Notes under the pieces: generated by a model | Seen by the model: only the letters and a program-made list of their open reading frames with translations | The model's database searches: none | What the model was told of the DNA's origin: nothing | Made by a program: the position numbers and the translations under genes | From: Schizophyllum amplum | Lineage: Eukaryota > Basidiomycota > Agaricomycetes > Agaricales > Schizophyllaceae | Length of the DNA: 64,000 nucleotides | NCBI GenBank assembly: GCA_007026445.1 | Contig: VDMD01000032.1 | Coordinates: forward strand, 1-64,000 | Reading direction: 5' to 3' | In this document: positions 34,539-44,919 of the stretch, piece after piece | Position numbering within the stretch: position 1 is the first letter of the stretch | Layout: each line of letters opens with the position of its first letter

Positions 34539-36178
34539 CTACAGCATCGAGGCGCGATAAAGATGCACCTGTTGCTTATCCACATCGTCCCCGCTCTTCT
34601 TCAGGATTTTCAGTAGTAGCTGGCCCTCCGTGGTGCTTTTCCGCACCGCAAGGCTCCGGGCGAACGACCAGGAATACCTGTTTCCGGAGCTAGTCGGACT
34701 GCACCGACCGTAAACGAGCTGCCCCTCCTTCGGTGGCACGGCGTCTGGCCGCACCTCCCCATCGGAGAACAGCCGCGGTCCGTCGAGCATAGTCACGATA
34801 CGTATTCCCAGACGAACACATGCCGGGGTGTCATCGAGAACAACAAGGCGAGCAAGGGCTGCGCCTAAACCGCAGAACTATCAGAAAAACCGGACAGACG
34901 GGCAAATATAATATACTGCTTACCGCTGTACAAGTCGACCCACGGCATAGACCGGAATACGATAGACCGCGACAGTGCGCCAGCGCTCAGTCGAATGCGC
35001 GCTTTGCCCAAATTGAAGCGCACGAGGAAGAGATCCTGCATGTTCGTGACGAATATCTTCGCGTGGTGCTCGATGACAGATTCATCCACGAGGCCCGCCT
35101 GCTTGAGATACGCGGGAAGGGGCGCTGTGCGTTGAGCCAGCGCACGCAGTCGGTTCGACCACGGTTGTCGTAGACTGGGCGTCTGCAGATCGTCACCCCG
35201 CGCGAAGTGCTCCAGAGATTCGGTGCAGCGGAAGCGGAGCTCGGAGCCGTACGGGTCGTCCTTGGGGATGTGCCAGTAGAGGAAGCCTCGCGCGTTGTCG
35301 GGAAACCGCGGCTTACATATGATGGCGATGGTGAATGACTCCTCTTGACCCGCGGGCGGTGCTATGGATATCGTGGCCCACGTAACGCCCGAGACGTCCA
35401 TCAAGTCGGAGTCGGTGAGTCTAGTGGGGTCGAGCGTGGTCACGACGTAGGCGCGCGATTGCAGCTGCCGCTCGGTGACGAGCTTCTCTTGGAGCAGCTG
35501 CGCGCGAATTGGCTTATACCCGGCCCGACTCACGATGGGGCGAAATGGTATACACCAGGGTGTCCGCTTGTCAGGCAGGAGCAGGTCGCTGCCTGACTCA
35601 AAGTCCATCGCATCGCCGACAACGACGCGGAATCGGACGGACAAGGAATGGATGTCGAAGTACAGGAAGCCTCGTGTGTCTTTCGGAAAGCTAGTTCTCT
35701 TGTCGGGTGTGTACCCGAGGCGGACACGGCCCTGGGGTAATTCGAAGACGGGATGCAGGCCCGACAGCCTCACGGGGCCGAGGGACGTGAGGCCTGCAGA
35801 ATCGAGGCTGTGTGGCGGCCCGGCAACGTGGTTGTTGTTTCTGTCAGGAACTTTAAGGGTATCTTGGTGCGTGAGCTTTTCGCGAGACAGCGTGAGGATC
35901 TGTGTCTTAGTGAGCAGGAGAGAGCGAGAGAGCGGGGGAGAGCATGAGTTCGAAGTCGCTGGCGTACTTACCTTTGATCTTGCGCGAATCCGCGGAGGTT
36001 CTGGCACTATGGGTTTTGCCCGTGCGGAAGATGCCCCGCGGTGAGATGATACTGGCGAAGAACTGTGATAGCTTCCCGCGTATGGACGTGCAGGTGAACC
36101 AGAGTGCACGCTGAGATGCGTATCGGATAAGCTAGGCCGCGCCACTATGCGGATAAAGCTCCTGGACCTCGGCCACAT
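34539..36178 (-). CDS. GFLY-repeat protein, copy 1 (left arm)
   Basis: Three exons (36178-35972, 35899-34924, 34864-34539) join in phase to 502 residues. The start is ATG of MWPRSRSF; all four family members begin M-W. The N terminus is Arg/Ser-rich with few acidic residues, like a mitochondrial presequence (inference). The body has repeats with core RGFLYF...LSVRFRV...SGSDLLLPDKRTPW and RGFLYW...LRFRC. The first repeat is mostly deleted (about 77 residues) compared with the 579-residue member at 41996-43846. A separate C-terminal block (GAALARLVVLDDTP to VPPKEGQLVYG) follows the last intron. I recognise no catalytic motif and know no function for this family. The copy at 46611-48244 is its mirror partner. 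Confidence 0.8.
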
Positions 36179-36367
36179 TAGAGTACGCGAAGAATAAGTA
36201 TGAGCGACAAAGACAACGGGAGGCTAGGTCAACACAGAGTCGACGTCGCGGCGGAAGACAAAAGTCGGCAAACCGGCCCGGATGCCGATATCTTCTTCGC
36301 AGCGCGCATCGGTCTGAACCAAGTCTGAACACCCATCATATCTCTGACACAATAATGGCCTCCTCAG

Positions 36368-38210
36368 GGCATCCTCTTCGAAGAGCCCAAGTACTCGTTC
36401 AAGCCCGCGGCTACACTGAGCGAGCTCGCCGCAGCGTGCGTCATGCCGGTCCTCGTTGGGCAGCCGCTGGACACGGTGAAGCCGCGCGCGCAGATTGCAC
36501 CGGGTGCGTGTTCGCATCTCCCTCGCATGTAAACCTGCTGATGCGTCTTGACTCGGTCTATCTAGAAAGTCTAATGGGAGAAACAAATGACATACGAACG
36601 ATTATGATTCGGGCTCCTGAAGGAAGACCCGACGTCGCGACGATGCGGAGAGAAGGCTTTCTCGCGTCGTATAAAGGTGCGTCTCAGTGCCCTTCCTGGA
36701 GATACGTGTATTGAACCCCTGAGCCCAGATATGGCGGATCCTCTGTTCGGTACACCGGGCGTCAACTTGCTGCTGTTCGCCGCGTACGGCGCGCTGAAGT
36801 CCGTCATCTCCCTATTCCCGCAGGCGCCGCTGAAGGAGACATCTGCGGCTGACGCCATGCGCTGTACTGGCAAGCTCAGGTGAGCTAGCTGCTTCCACTT
36901 CGTGTTTCATGCTGCGCGCCATCGTCCACCGTTCTCCAACGTGGACACATCAGTGTTATCGTGATTTGCTTTTTTGAGCTTGTCAAGGCTTGACAAGCTC
37001 AAAAAAGCAGAAAAGCTCCAAGGCCACAAGCCTATGTCCCGAAGACCGCAAGTTCGAGCCCGCCGCCGGTCACCCTGACGTGGCGGGTATATTTTTCGTA
37101 GATTTTCGTGCATATTCCAAGACTGCCACAGACATACATTGGTATGGCTATATACTCTAGACATATACATCCGCCATTGGTTGTGAAGAGGGACGCGCAG
37201 AGGGGCCGGATTGGCGGGACAAGCCGAAAAAGGTCGAAAAAGCCTAAAAAGGCAGCCATCAATTTGGCGTCTTGCTGATGCAACAGCCTTCACATGTCTC
37301 AAACCTCCGTCTTACATGCCTCACGCATACGTCACGTCCACCTCTTTACGCCCCTTTGCTTCGCCCCATTCACGCTTTTCTAATTTGCTCTCGCACTCCC
37401 TTCTCGTTCTCCTTTGTACCGTCACATCTGCCTCCCTCCTTCGTTCATCGCATCTGTCGCTCCCCTTTGCTCTATCGCGTCCGCTGACTCCCCTCGCAGG
37501 TCGAGCTACTGAAGGTTCGCATGAAAGGCCAAGCCGGCAACAAGACCGACATGTACCTCAGCGTCATTGCGCGCGAGACGTGGGCGCAGTGGGGCTGAGG
37601 AAGGCGCGTGATGCCCGGGTACTGCGTGAGTCTTCGAATTCAAGATGTGTTTCTCGGTTGGGTTCAATTCGTGTCTTCGGATGTAATCAGCTACGAGACT
37701 GCAGTTTTCTTTGTTTCAAGACACGTTCTTTCTTGGCGTGTGTCGTCTTTGGCGTCTTATGGGCTTTGGCGTGTGCTGACGGTAGACGCTGCGTCGTTCG
37801 CTTCGAGCAGTGTTCAAGTCGTTCACCCTTGCGTGCTCGTCGAGTCGATCATCCCTTGCCTTCAAATCATTTACATCCATCCCTTGCCTTCAAATCGCCT
37901 TGTTCTTTTGCTCCCGCACATTTTTTATCCCCGTCCATTTTGATTCCGTTCACTTTTATTACTCTCAGCTGCTTTTTGTGATACCTTCTTTTGCTGCCGT
38001 CCAAATTCCATCCACATTTTTCCCCTGCTCGGCCTTCTACTTCCGTCCAGCTTCCATCAAACTTTTACCCCCGTCTATCCATCAAATCGTCCATCTTCCA
38101 GTTCTGTCCGTCTTCTACTCCTGTCTACCATTTGCAGTAATCTCATCGTCTGGTTTCGCGTTTTTGCTGACGTTCCTCTGTCAGGTCATTGTTGCGCGCG
38201 GAATTCCCGC
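36368..38210 (+). pseudogene. mitochondrial carrier (SLC25) relic, left arm
   Basis: Fragments of one carrier gene lie in order but out of a usable frame. 36368-36503 reads ILFEEPKYSFKPAATLSELAA...VGQPLDTVKPRAQIAPG, with the carrier signature P-x-D-x-x-K-x-R. About 36617-36678 ends ATMRREGFLASYKG. 36729-36879 contains ADPLFGTPGVNLLLFAAYGALK. 37498-37600 reads VELLKVRMKGQAG...LSVIARETWAQWG, then a stop. Near 38190 comes VIVARGIPAEF, from the usual VAREIPAY motif. About 500 bp of unrelated T/C-rich DNA separates the last two. A functional gene would be a ~300-residue inner-membrane carrier. It is divergent from the GFLY-repeat gene. Confidence 0.7.
36968..37008. repeat. 41-bp near-perfect palindrome
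   Basis: GCTTTTTTGAGCTTGTCAAG, one G, then its exact reverse complement. It lies between fragments of the carrier relic in the left arm. It could be a remnant of an insertion or a replication-generated palindrome. Confidence 0.9.
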
Positions 38211-39447
38211 CGAGTTCTCGCCCCTGGCATATTTTCTTTCCTGCGCTCCTCAAGAGGATCATATTCAAGAAGATTGTAGCCGGACTCCGCCGGACGAGGA
38301 GACGCGAACCCTGATGCAGGTTCGTTACAGCACGGCCTGGTACATTGCTCGAACTCCGTCTCTTTCGACGCGTCAAACTCGGTGGGGAGCTCGATTGACG
38401 TCGAGGCAAAGGACAGTCGGAGACTCGCCATGACCGTGGTGCGTGATTAAGAATGTGCGATCGTATCGGCGCTGACCAGGCCTTCAGAACGTTGAGCTGT
38501 GTACGAATCTCGTCTTATAGTGCTCCACGCTCATCTTCTTCCACCTTCGGATTGCCATTTCCCCTTCGAATCGCGTCATTGTTCTAGTCGTTCACATACC
38601 ACGCACCACCGAACCCCAATACCATACGCGAGCCTTATCAAGTCCAAATACCCTCCTTACGTTGTCCCAATGGCATGTCTTTCGTCCCATCGGCCCAGCC
38701 GTACGCGAAGCTTTCGACGACTGACGTGCTTACCCCTCTCCTGCGCGCGTTCACGACGAGCCCGTACAATGCACGGACGCTACTGTGCTATGCGTGTATT
38801 CTCGCTTCCTCCGCGCTCGAGTACATCACCCACGTCCACATTGTCGACGGTGACCCATATGTATCCAAGCCTCTTTGTCTTGCGCTTTCGGCGCTGGCTG
38901 CTGCGGGCGTCATACACAGTGATTGACGCGACCGTGGGAGCTACCACCTCCCAATCTTAACAGCGCACCGACGCCCGGCCCGGTCGTACGAAACCCAACT
39001 GTCCATGAAAGCGCGCCGCGCGGTCGCCATCCCGAAGCTGTCTTGCGACAGCATCTCCCAACCGCAACGCCCGCCTCCGCCCACCTTCGCGCCCAGCGTC
39101 TACCCCGGTCTCTCCCGCCCTCGTCACCCGCACCCACGCCTCCCATACACAACGCGCTGGAGACCCACACAATGCCTTCCAAAGAAGGAAAACCCCGGGT
39201 GGGCACGTCGCTCATCTAAGCGTTGATGCCAGAAACCTGACACGCGCGTTGGCGTGGCGCGCTCTCGCGTTCCACCCCCGGCGGCCCATCACACGCATCA
39301 GCGGGGGTGATACGCGACACGGCAAGCTGTGCAGGTTATAAAGTACGTCCGTGGCACGATCGCGGACAGCGCTGACCCTTCCCATTCCCCGAGTCTCACG
39401 ACACACGACCCTTCACGGCCACTTCACGAACGATCTCCCCGCTTCTC
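38211..39447. other. unique sequence inside the palindrome spacer, no firm gene
   Basis: The duplication ends near 38210. A short frame at 38675-38926 (+) starts with ATG (MSFVPSAQPYAKLST) and encodes 83 residues ending AAAGVIHSD, without a recognised domain. It may be an exon of an unrecognised gene. 38950-39447 probably holds the promoter of the next F-box-like gene. Confidence 0.35.
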
Positions 39448-41205
39448 ATGGCGCCCCGTCCGTGGTTCGCGAAGCGCGCGTCGGCGGCGAGGAGGGTGCT
39501 TAGCATCAAGGCTCTGATCCGCAAGCTCAGGCGCAAGCGCGCGCCCGCGACGCAGGGGCCGGTGCAGACGTGCGTATCGTGGACTGGCTACGTGACTGCG
39601 GCTGACGGTGTATGTATGCAGCACGATCGTCCCGGAGGACGCGGCGTCGCCGATCTCGCCGTGCGACGCGGACGTGCACCACGAGTTCCCGGAGGTGCGC
39701 GGGGATCTGCGCTCGGGGGAGTTTCCTGCGGACGAGACGCGCGACCGGCTGGTGACGGACGTCAAGCGCATGGACGGCCTGCTCAACCAATGTTGGAACG
39801 GCCTCGACGATCCTGTCATCACCCTCGCGCCGGACCCCAGTGCGAAGCGGAAGCGTGCATCGCTGCAGAGTCGACAGGTGCGTGCCGTACGGTTCTAACC
39901 CCGTTCGTTGCCTAACATGCATTGCAGAAGGACTACCTGTCGCTTCTCGCGCCCGTGCGACGCTTGCCTGATGAGCTCCTGATAGACGTCTTCATCTACG
40001 TCCTCGCCGCGGCTTTCCTCGCCGAGCTCGTCGATCCCCTTCTCGAGCTCAACAAGCTCGGCGCGGTCTGCACGCACTGGAACGTCGTCTCCCGCTCATC
40101 AGCCAAACTCCAGACCTTCCTCTCCATTAGCGCCTTCTACAGCAACTCCAACTCGCCACGCCTCCCCCGCACCCTCGACGCGCTGTCTGGCGCCGGCGAC
40201 CTCCCCGTCCACCTCAAGCTCGTCTGCTTCGACAAGTTCCCTGAGGAGCGTCAGCAGCAGATCATCGCCCGCGCGCCGCAGACGCAGACCCTCTACATGG
40301 CCTACGGCCCCACCTACGACATCCCCGCGAGCACCATCTGCTGGCCCGCCGTCACCACCCTCAAGCTCTTCCACTTCGGCGTCCAGGGCCACTTCACCGA
40401 GGGCTGCTTCCCCGCCCTCCGCCACGTCGCGCTCGACTCCGTCAACGTCCTCCCCAGCGGCCTCCCCTACGGCCAGCTCGACATCCTCGAGATCACGGGC
40501 CACATCCCCAAGATCCACCAGCTGCTGCATGCCCTCGGCCCCGGCGCGCCCCACGCCCTCCATCTCCGCGTCTCCCCCTTCCAGACCACGCTCGACTACG
40601 ACGTCAGCGCGCAGCCGACGGTGCTCACGAACCTCCAGTCCCTCCACGTCAGCGCGGACGAGGCCTTCGCGCGCGCGCTGTTCACCTACGCGGCCGCCCC
40701 GCGCCTGCGCGCGCTCGAGCTCTGCACGCGCCCGGACAAGAAGCACCGCCGCTCGAGCTGGGGCGTGCGCTCCACGCTGCGCGAGTTCGTCGGCTTCCTG
40801 CGCTACGCGGGCGCGGGCCTCCGCCGCCTCGCGCTCGACGTGACGTGGCTCGCGCCGGACAGCCTGTCCGCGCTGCTGCAGCGGCTGCCGACGGTGACGC
40901 AGCTACGGCTGGGGGACGCGGCGGCGCGCGCGGTCAACGATGCGCTGCTGCGCGACTTGGCGGGCGGCGGGCTGCTGCCGCGGCTAAGGGAGCTGCGGCT
41001 GAGTGGGGAGATGCCGTGCAGCGCGGATGCGGTGTTGGATATGCTGGATAAGAGGAGGGCGGGGAGCGCGGCGCTGGCGAGAGTTTCGGTGGAGCAGAAG
41101 TTGGCAGGGGTGGGTCCATGCCCGCAGCGGCTGCTGGCTATTGCGGGGAGCGGGCTCGACTTGATGTACATACATGCTAGGCCGTCGAGTCCTGTGTACG
41201 AGTAA
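39448..41205 (+). CDS. F-box-like/LRR protein, GC-rich singleton
   Basis: Three exons (39448-39569, 39622-39877, 39928-41205) join in phase to 551 residues. Introns are 52 and 50 nt with GTGCGT donors. A basic N terminus (RKLRRKRAPATQG) precedes an Asp/Glu-rich linker and a DVKRMDGLLN segment. The F-box-like core starts at about residue 127: LLAPVRRLPDELLIDVFIYVL, with CTHWNVVSRSSAKL as the second half. Leu-rich strands follow to the C terminus. The role is presumably substrate choice in an SCF ligase. Third-codon positions are far more G/C-rich than in the neighbouring F-box-like genes, and it has no partner in this window, so it is not part of the duplication. Confidence 0.85.
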
Positions 41206-41995
41206 GTGTAGGGGCTCGTCTTGTGCTGTCTGGCGTATGGGTATATATTCATGACGCGGCACGACTCTTGGGATGCATCTTATTATATTGCGTGCGTCTA
41301 TGCGACGCGCTGTTGTAGACTCCTGTACCTACTGTCACTCGTTATAGTATACACTAAATTATTTATACTGTATTATGGTCATGTCGTTCTCTGTCGAAGG
41401 AAAGCATCGCTCGAGGTACGTTGTGTTGAACCTTTTGGATAGACACTCCGGCGCTGAGGCTTTTCTCGTCGAAGGGGACGAGTTTCGATCTCGTCGGGGC
41501 GAGGCACGCTCATCTCGTCGAGGCAATGCGAGCTCTCGTCAGAACGAGCAAGTCCTGTCATCGACTCGGCGGATCTATCTTCGAGGAATACGAACTCTGG
41601 CGTCTTGAAGGCGGGCGCGCTCTCTCGTCGAGGCGAGACCAGGGCGAGACGAGCTCTCGCCCTCGCTTGACCTATTTATGCGTGCGCATATCTTGCAGGC
41701 GTGCCATCGTCGACATATCTGCCGAATCAATCTATCGAGGCGCGAGTCGTTCACCTATCGAAACCGTGACACGAGTTCGTCCGACCGGCAACCCGTCGAG
41801 GGCGCAAGTCGTGAAGCCATCGGAGAGTAAGTTCTCGACCCGACCTATCGAGGCGCCAGTCGCCGTACCTATCGAGGCGTGCGCCGTGCGAATCGTCGGG
41901 AGGGAGGGCCGGTGTCAAGCACGTTGCAGGGAACAAGCCATGTCAACGATTGGCACATGCCAAAGGGAAGGCATAGTGAGCTAAATAACCGAGAC
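41206..41995. other. intergenic region with TCGTCGAGGCGAG-type words
   Basis: No gene is seen. 41440-41660 has loose repeats of TCTCGTCGAGGCGAG, and 41730-41890 has CCTATCGAGGCGCGAGTC words about 30-40 bp apart. They are too diverged to define a unit. Confidence 0.5.
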
Positions 41996-43846
41996 TTAGT
42001 ACTCTCGGTATGTATCCACATTGTCCCCACTCTGCTTCATAATCTCCATCAACACCCGGCCCTCCTTACTGCTCTTCTGCACGATGCGGCTCCGGACGAC
42101 CAACCGGCCATGCTTGTTTTGTGGGAACGATCTGTAAACGAGCTGGCCTTCTTTTGGCGGCACGACGCCTGACGACGCCTTCCCGTCAGAAAGCGTCCGC
42201 GATCCGTTGAGTAGGGTTACGATACGCATTCCCAGAAGGATAAACGTCGGAGTGTCATCGAGGACGACGAGGCGGGCAAGGGCTGCACCTGAATCAAACA
42301 CGTATCAGGAAAAGTGAACAAAGGAGCCGGGACGCTACAGAGGCTTACCGTTGTATACGCCAACCCACGGCATATTATAAAACACGAATCTGCATGACAG
42401 CGAACCAGTATGCAGTCGCACGGGCACTGCATGCAGATGAAAGCGCACGAGAAAGAGGTCTCGCATATGTGTGATAGTTGTCTTCGATAGAATATCAATG
42501 ACAGACTCGTCCGTGAGACCCGCCTCCTTCAGATATGCCAAGAGCGGACCGCTGAGCGGCGAGGCGCCCTGTTGAGCCAGCCCGCGCAGGCGGAGCGACC
42601 AGGGCCGTTCCTCACTCGGTGTCGGCAGGTCGTGGCCTCGGACGAAGTGTTCGAGAGATTCCGCGCAGCGAAGGCGGAGTTCGGCGCCGTACGGATCGTC
42701 CTCGGGAACGTGCCAGTAAAGAAACCCTCGTGCATAGTCAGGAAACCGGCCCGCCATTCGCCCGTTGTACCGTATTCGCAGCATGAACGGCTCTCGACCT
42801 GCAGGTTCCACCGATATCGTGGCGCTCGTCATGCCCGACAGGTCCATCCAGTCGGTGTCGGTAATCTGAGTACGATCAAGCGTTGACACGACGCAGGTGC
42901 GAGATCGTATCTGCCGCTCAGAGATGAGATTGTCGCGCAGGAGCTGCTTGCGTAACGGAGTATACACGTCCCAAGACGCGAGACGAGGAAGTGGTATACA
43001 CCATGGCGTGCGTTTGTCAGGCAGCAGGAGATCGTTGCCTTGCCCAAATTCCATCGAATCGCCGATCACACGAAAACGAACGGACAAGGAGGCGCTGTCA
43101 AAGTACAGAAAGCCTCGCGTGTTCTCTGGAAAGCTCGTTTTCCTGTCGCCTGTGTATGCGAGGCGGACTCGGCCATGAGGCAAGTCAAGAGATGGAGCTA
43201 CCCCCGACAGCGTCACGACGTCGAGAGGCGTGAGGCGCGCAGGATCGAGGCTCTGCGGCCACTGGGATGTCGCGCCTTCGAGAAAGCCCAACCCTTCGTG
43301 GGCGAGCAGTCGCCTCAGAGCCACTGTCAATCTCGTCTTTGCGATGGTCTTCTCCGACACACTCCAAGGAGTGGCTCCATCCGGGAGTAGCAGGTCACGA
43401 CCGCTGTCGAAGTCGGTCGGATCGCTGTCATCTACGATTCGGAATCGGATTGAGGGGACGGCAGGAGATGACGTGTAGTAAAGGAATCCGTGGGTGCCTG
43501 AAGGAAAACGATGTTTGTAAGTGTAGGGGACTTGCGCAACGCCGAATGGAGTGTGAACGTTGACTCTAGTCTTCCCAGAAACGTCGAGCGCCTCCGCGTG
43601 CGTGAGCTTCTTCGGGGACAGCGTATTAATCGCATTCTGGCGGTTAGATATGAGGTATGGAGGATGACCGCGATCAGATTGGCATACCCTTGGTGCTGTT
43701 GTGCGGCTTCGGAGCCCTGGCACAATCGGTGTCGCTGCAGAGGCCACTACCTGGCGAAGCGCCGAGCAAGAGTGTAGATAGCGCTCGCATGTGCCCTTGG
43801 GTAGGCAGACGCGCACATTGAGGCGGATGCAGCTCCTAGGCCACAT
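41996..43846 (-). CDS. GFLY-repeat protein, copy 2 (full-length form)
   Basis: Three exons (43846-43688, 43636-42349, 42288-41996) join in phase to 579 residues, the most complete member. Layout: residues 1-60 Arg/Cys-rich and presequence-like; repeat 1 about 64-187 (GFLYY...SIRFRIV...SGRDLLLPDGATPW); repeat 2 about 188-310 (RGFLYF...SVRFRVI...GNDLLLPDKRTPW); repeat 3 about 311-438 (RGFLYW...ELRLRC...GHDLPTPSEERPW); a link with ITHMRDLFLVRF; and a C-terminal block 483-579 with VVLDDTP and VVPPKEGQLVYR. Each repeat opens with L(T/D)...D...LSG. The pattern suggests small beta-rich domains, which is inference. It is unpaired, lying between the arms of the palindrome. No enzyme motif is visible. 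Confidence 0.85.
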
Positions 43847-44919
43847 GCACGCGCGCGTACGGTTCAGGTCAACGTTGAATTACCATTGCACGTGTTAACG
43901 TCAACTGATTGCGGCTCGGCCCGGAAAATCCCGGCCACATGTTCAGCACCGTTCCGGCGCCACAATTCGCTCTGAATCATTACCAGTGCAGTGGCCTTCG
44001 TGGGAGTCACCATTCTACTAAGCGAAGACATCTATGCAGTAATACACGACAAAAGGGATATGGGGAAATACTAAGTTGTTCACTGGCGCGCTGTGGCAGT
44101 CGAAGAATTTTCGAGGTCCATACAGCAGGGGAGGCCACGGACAACAAAGGGCGCAAATACTTCGTTATAGTTTCTACTGCTTCATTCTAATAGCGTACAA
44201 ACTACAAAGGTACGTAAGTACGAACGAGCGGGGCCAAGAACACGAAGGAGCAGACCTCCATCCTTCCTACACGCCCGGGTAACTCTGCATGCAAGGTCAG
44301 TAAGTTGTTCGCGCTCCGAAGGACCGATAGTTCACGCTTGGGGGTATATAACTCCACGTCGGATCTCCGGTAACGCGCAGGAGACGCGAGCGACGTGCAT
44401 AAGAGACAAGCACGGTGCAAAACACGCCAGAGGGCGCGCAGAGCGGGCCTTTACTGACGGTGAAGGGAGCGCGACGCTCAAGAGTTCGACGATGGCGAGA
44501 GCTCCAAGTTGGCGAGCGACACGCACCGGCGTAGAGTCTGGAAGGAGATAATGAGCGGAATTGTTTGGGAGATGAAGGCAGACACGGAAAGTAGGAAGCG
44601 AGACGGAAGACACGATAAGGAAGAAGGATGCGGAAGGAAGAAGGATGCGGAAGGGATGTAAGACTGGCGGGAGGGGTGTAGGACTGGCGGAGAGGAAGGT
44701 GGACCTGCGGAGAGGAAGGTGGACCGGCAGAGAGGACGGTGGACCGGCGGAAAGGAAAAAGGACTGACAGAGAGGAAGCAAGACATAAGATGCAGTCTGA
44801 GGGTGTGCAAGATGTGCTACAGCTCGGAAGCGAGGGAGCCAGAAACAACAAAATGAGCGGTGAGGGAGGGGGACAAATATGCCAAATGCAGAAGAGAAGT
44901 CACTCACCCAACGTAGGCG
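43847..44919. other. intergenic region with GGAAGGTGGACCGGC tandem words
   Basis: This is the upstream flank of the GFLY-repeat gene, then unassigned sequence. From about 44620 to 44790 purine-rich tandem units (AGAGGAAGGTGGACCGGC, about 18 bp, and GAAGGATGCGGAAG) run head to tail. No gene is supported. The right arm of the palindrome begins near 44920. Confidence 0.5.

Noticed and set aside
37035..37085. tRNA-like 3' end (CAAGTTCGAGCCCGCC) suggesting a tRNA or SINE
   Set aside because: No T-stem pairing, D arm or acceptor stem can be drawn on either strand.
40099..40746. 215-codon minus-strand frame opposite the GC-rich F-box-like gene
   Set aside because: Mirror of biased codons; the plus strand has the F-box-like core, in-phase introns and a stop in the expected place.
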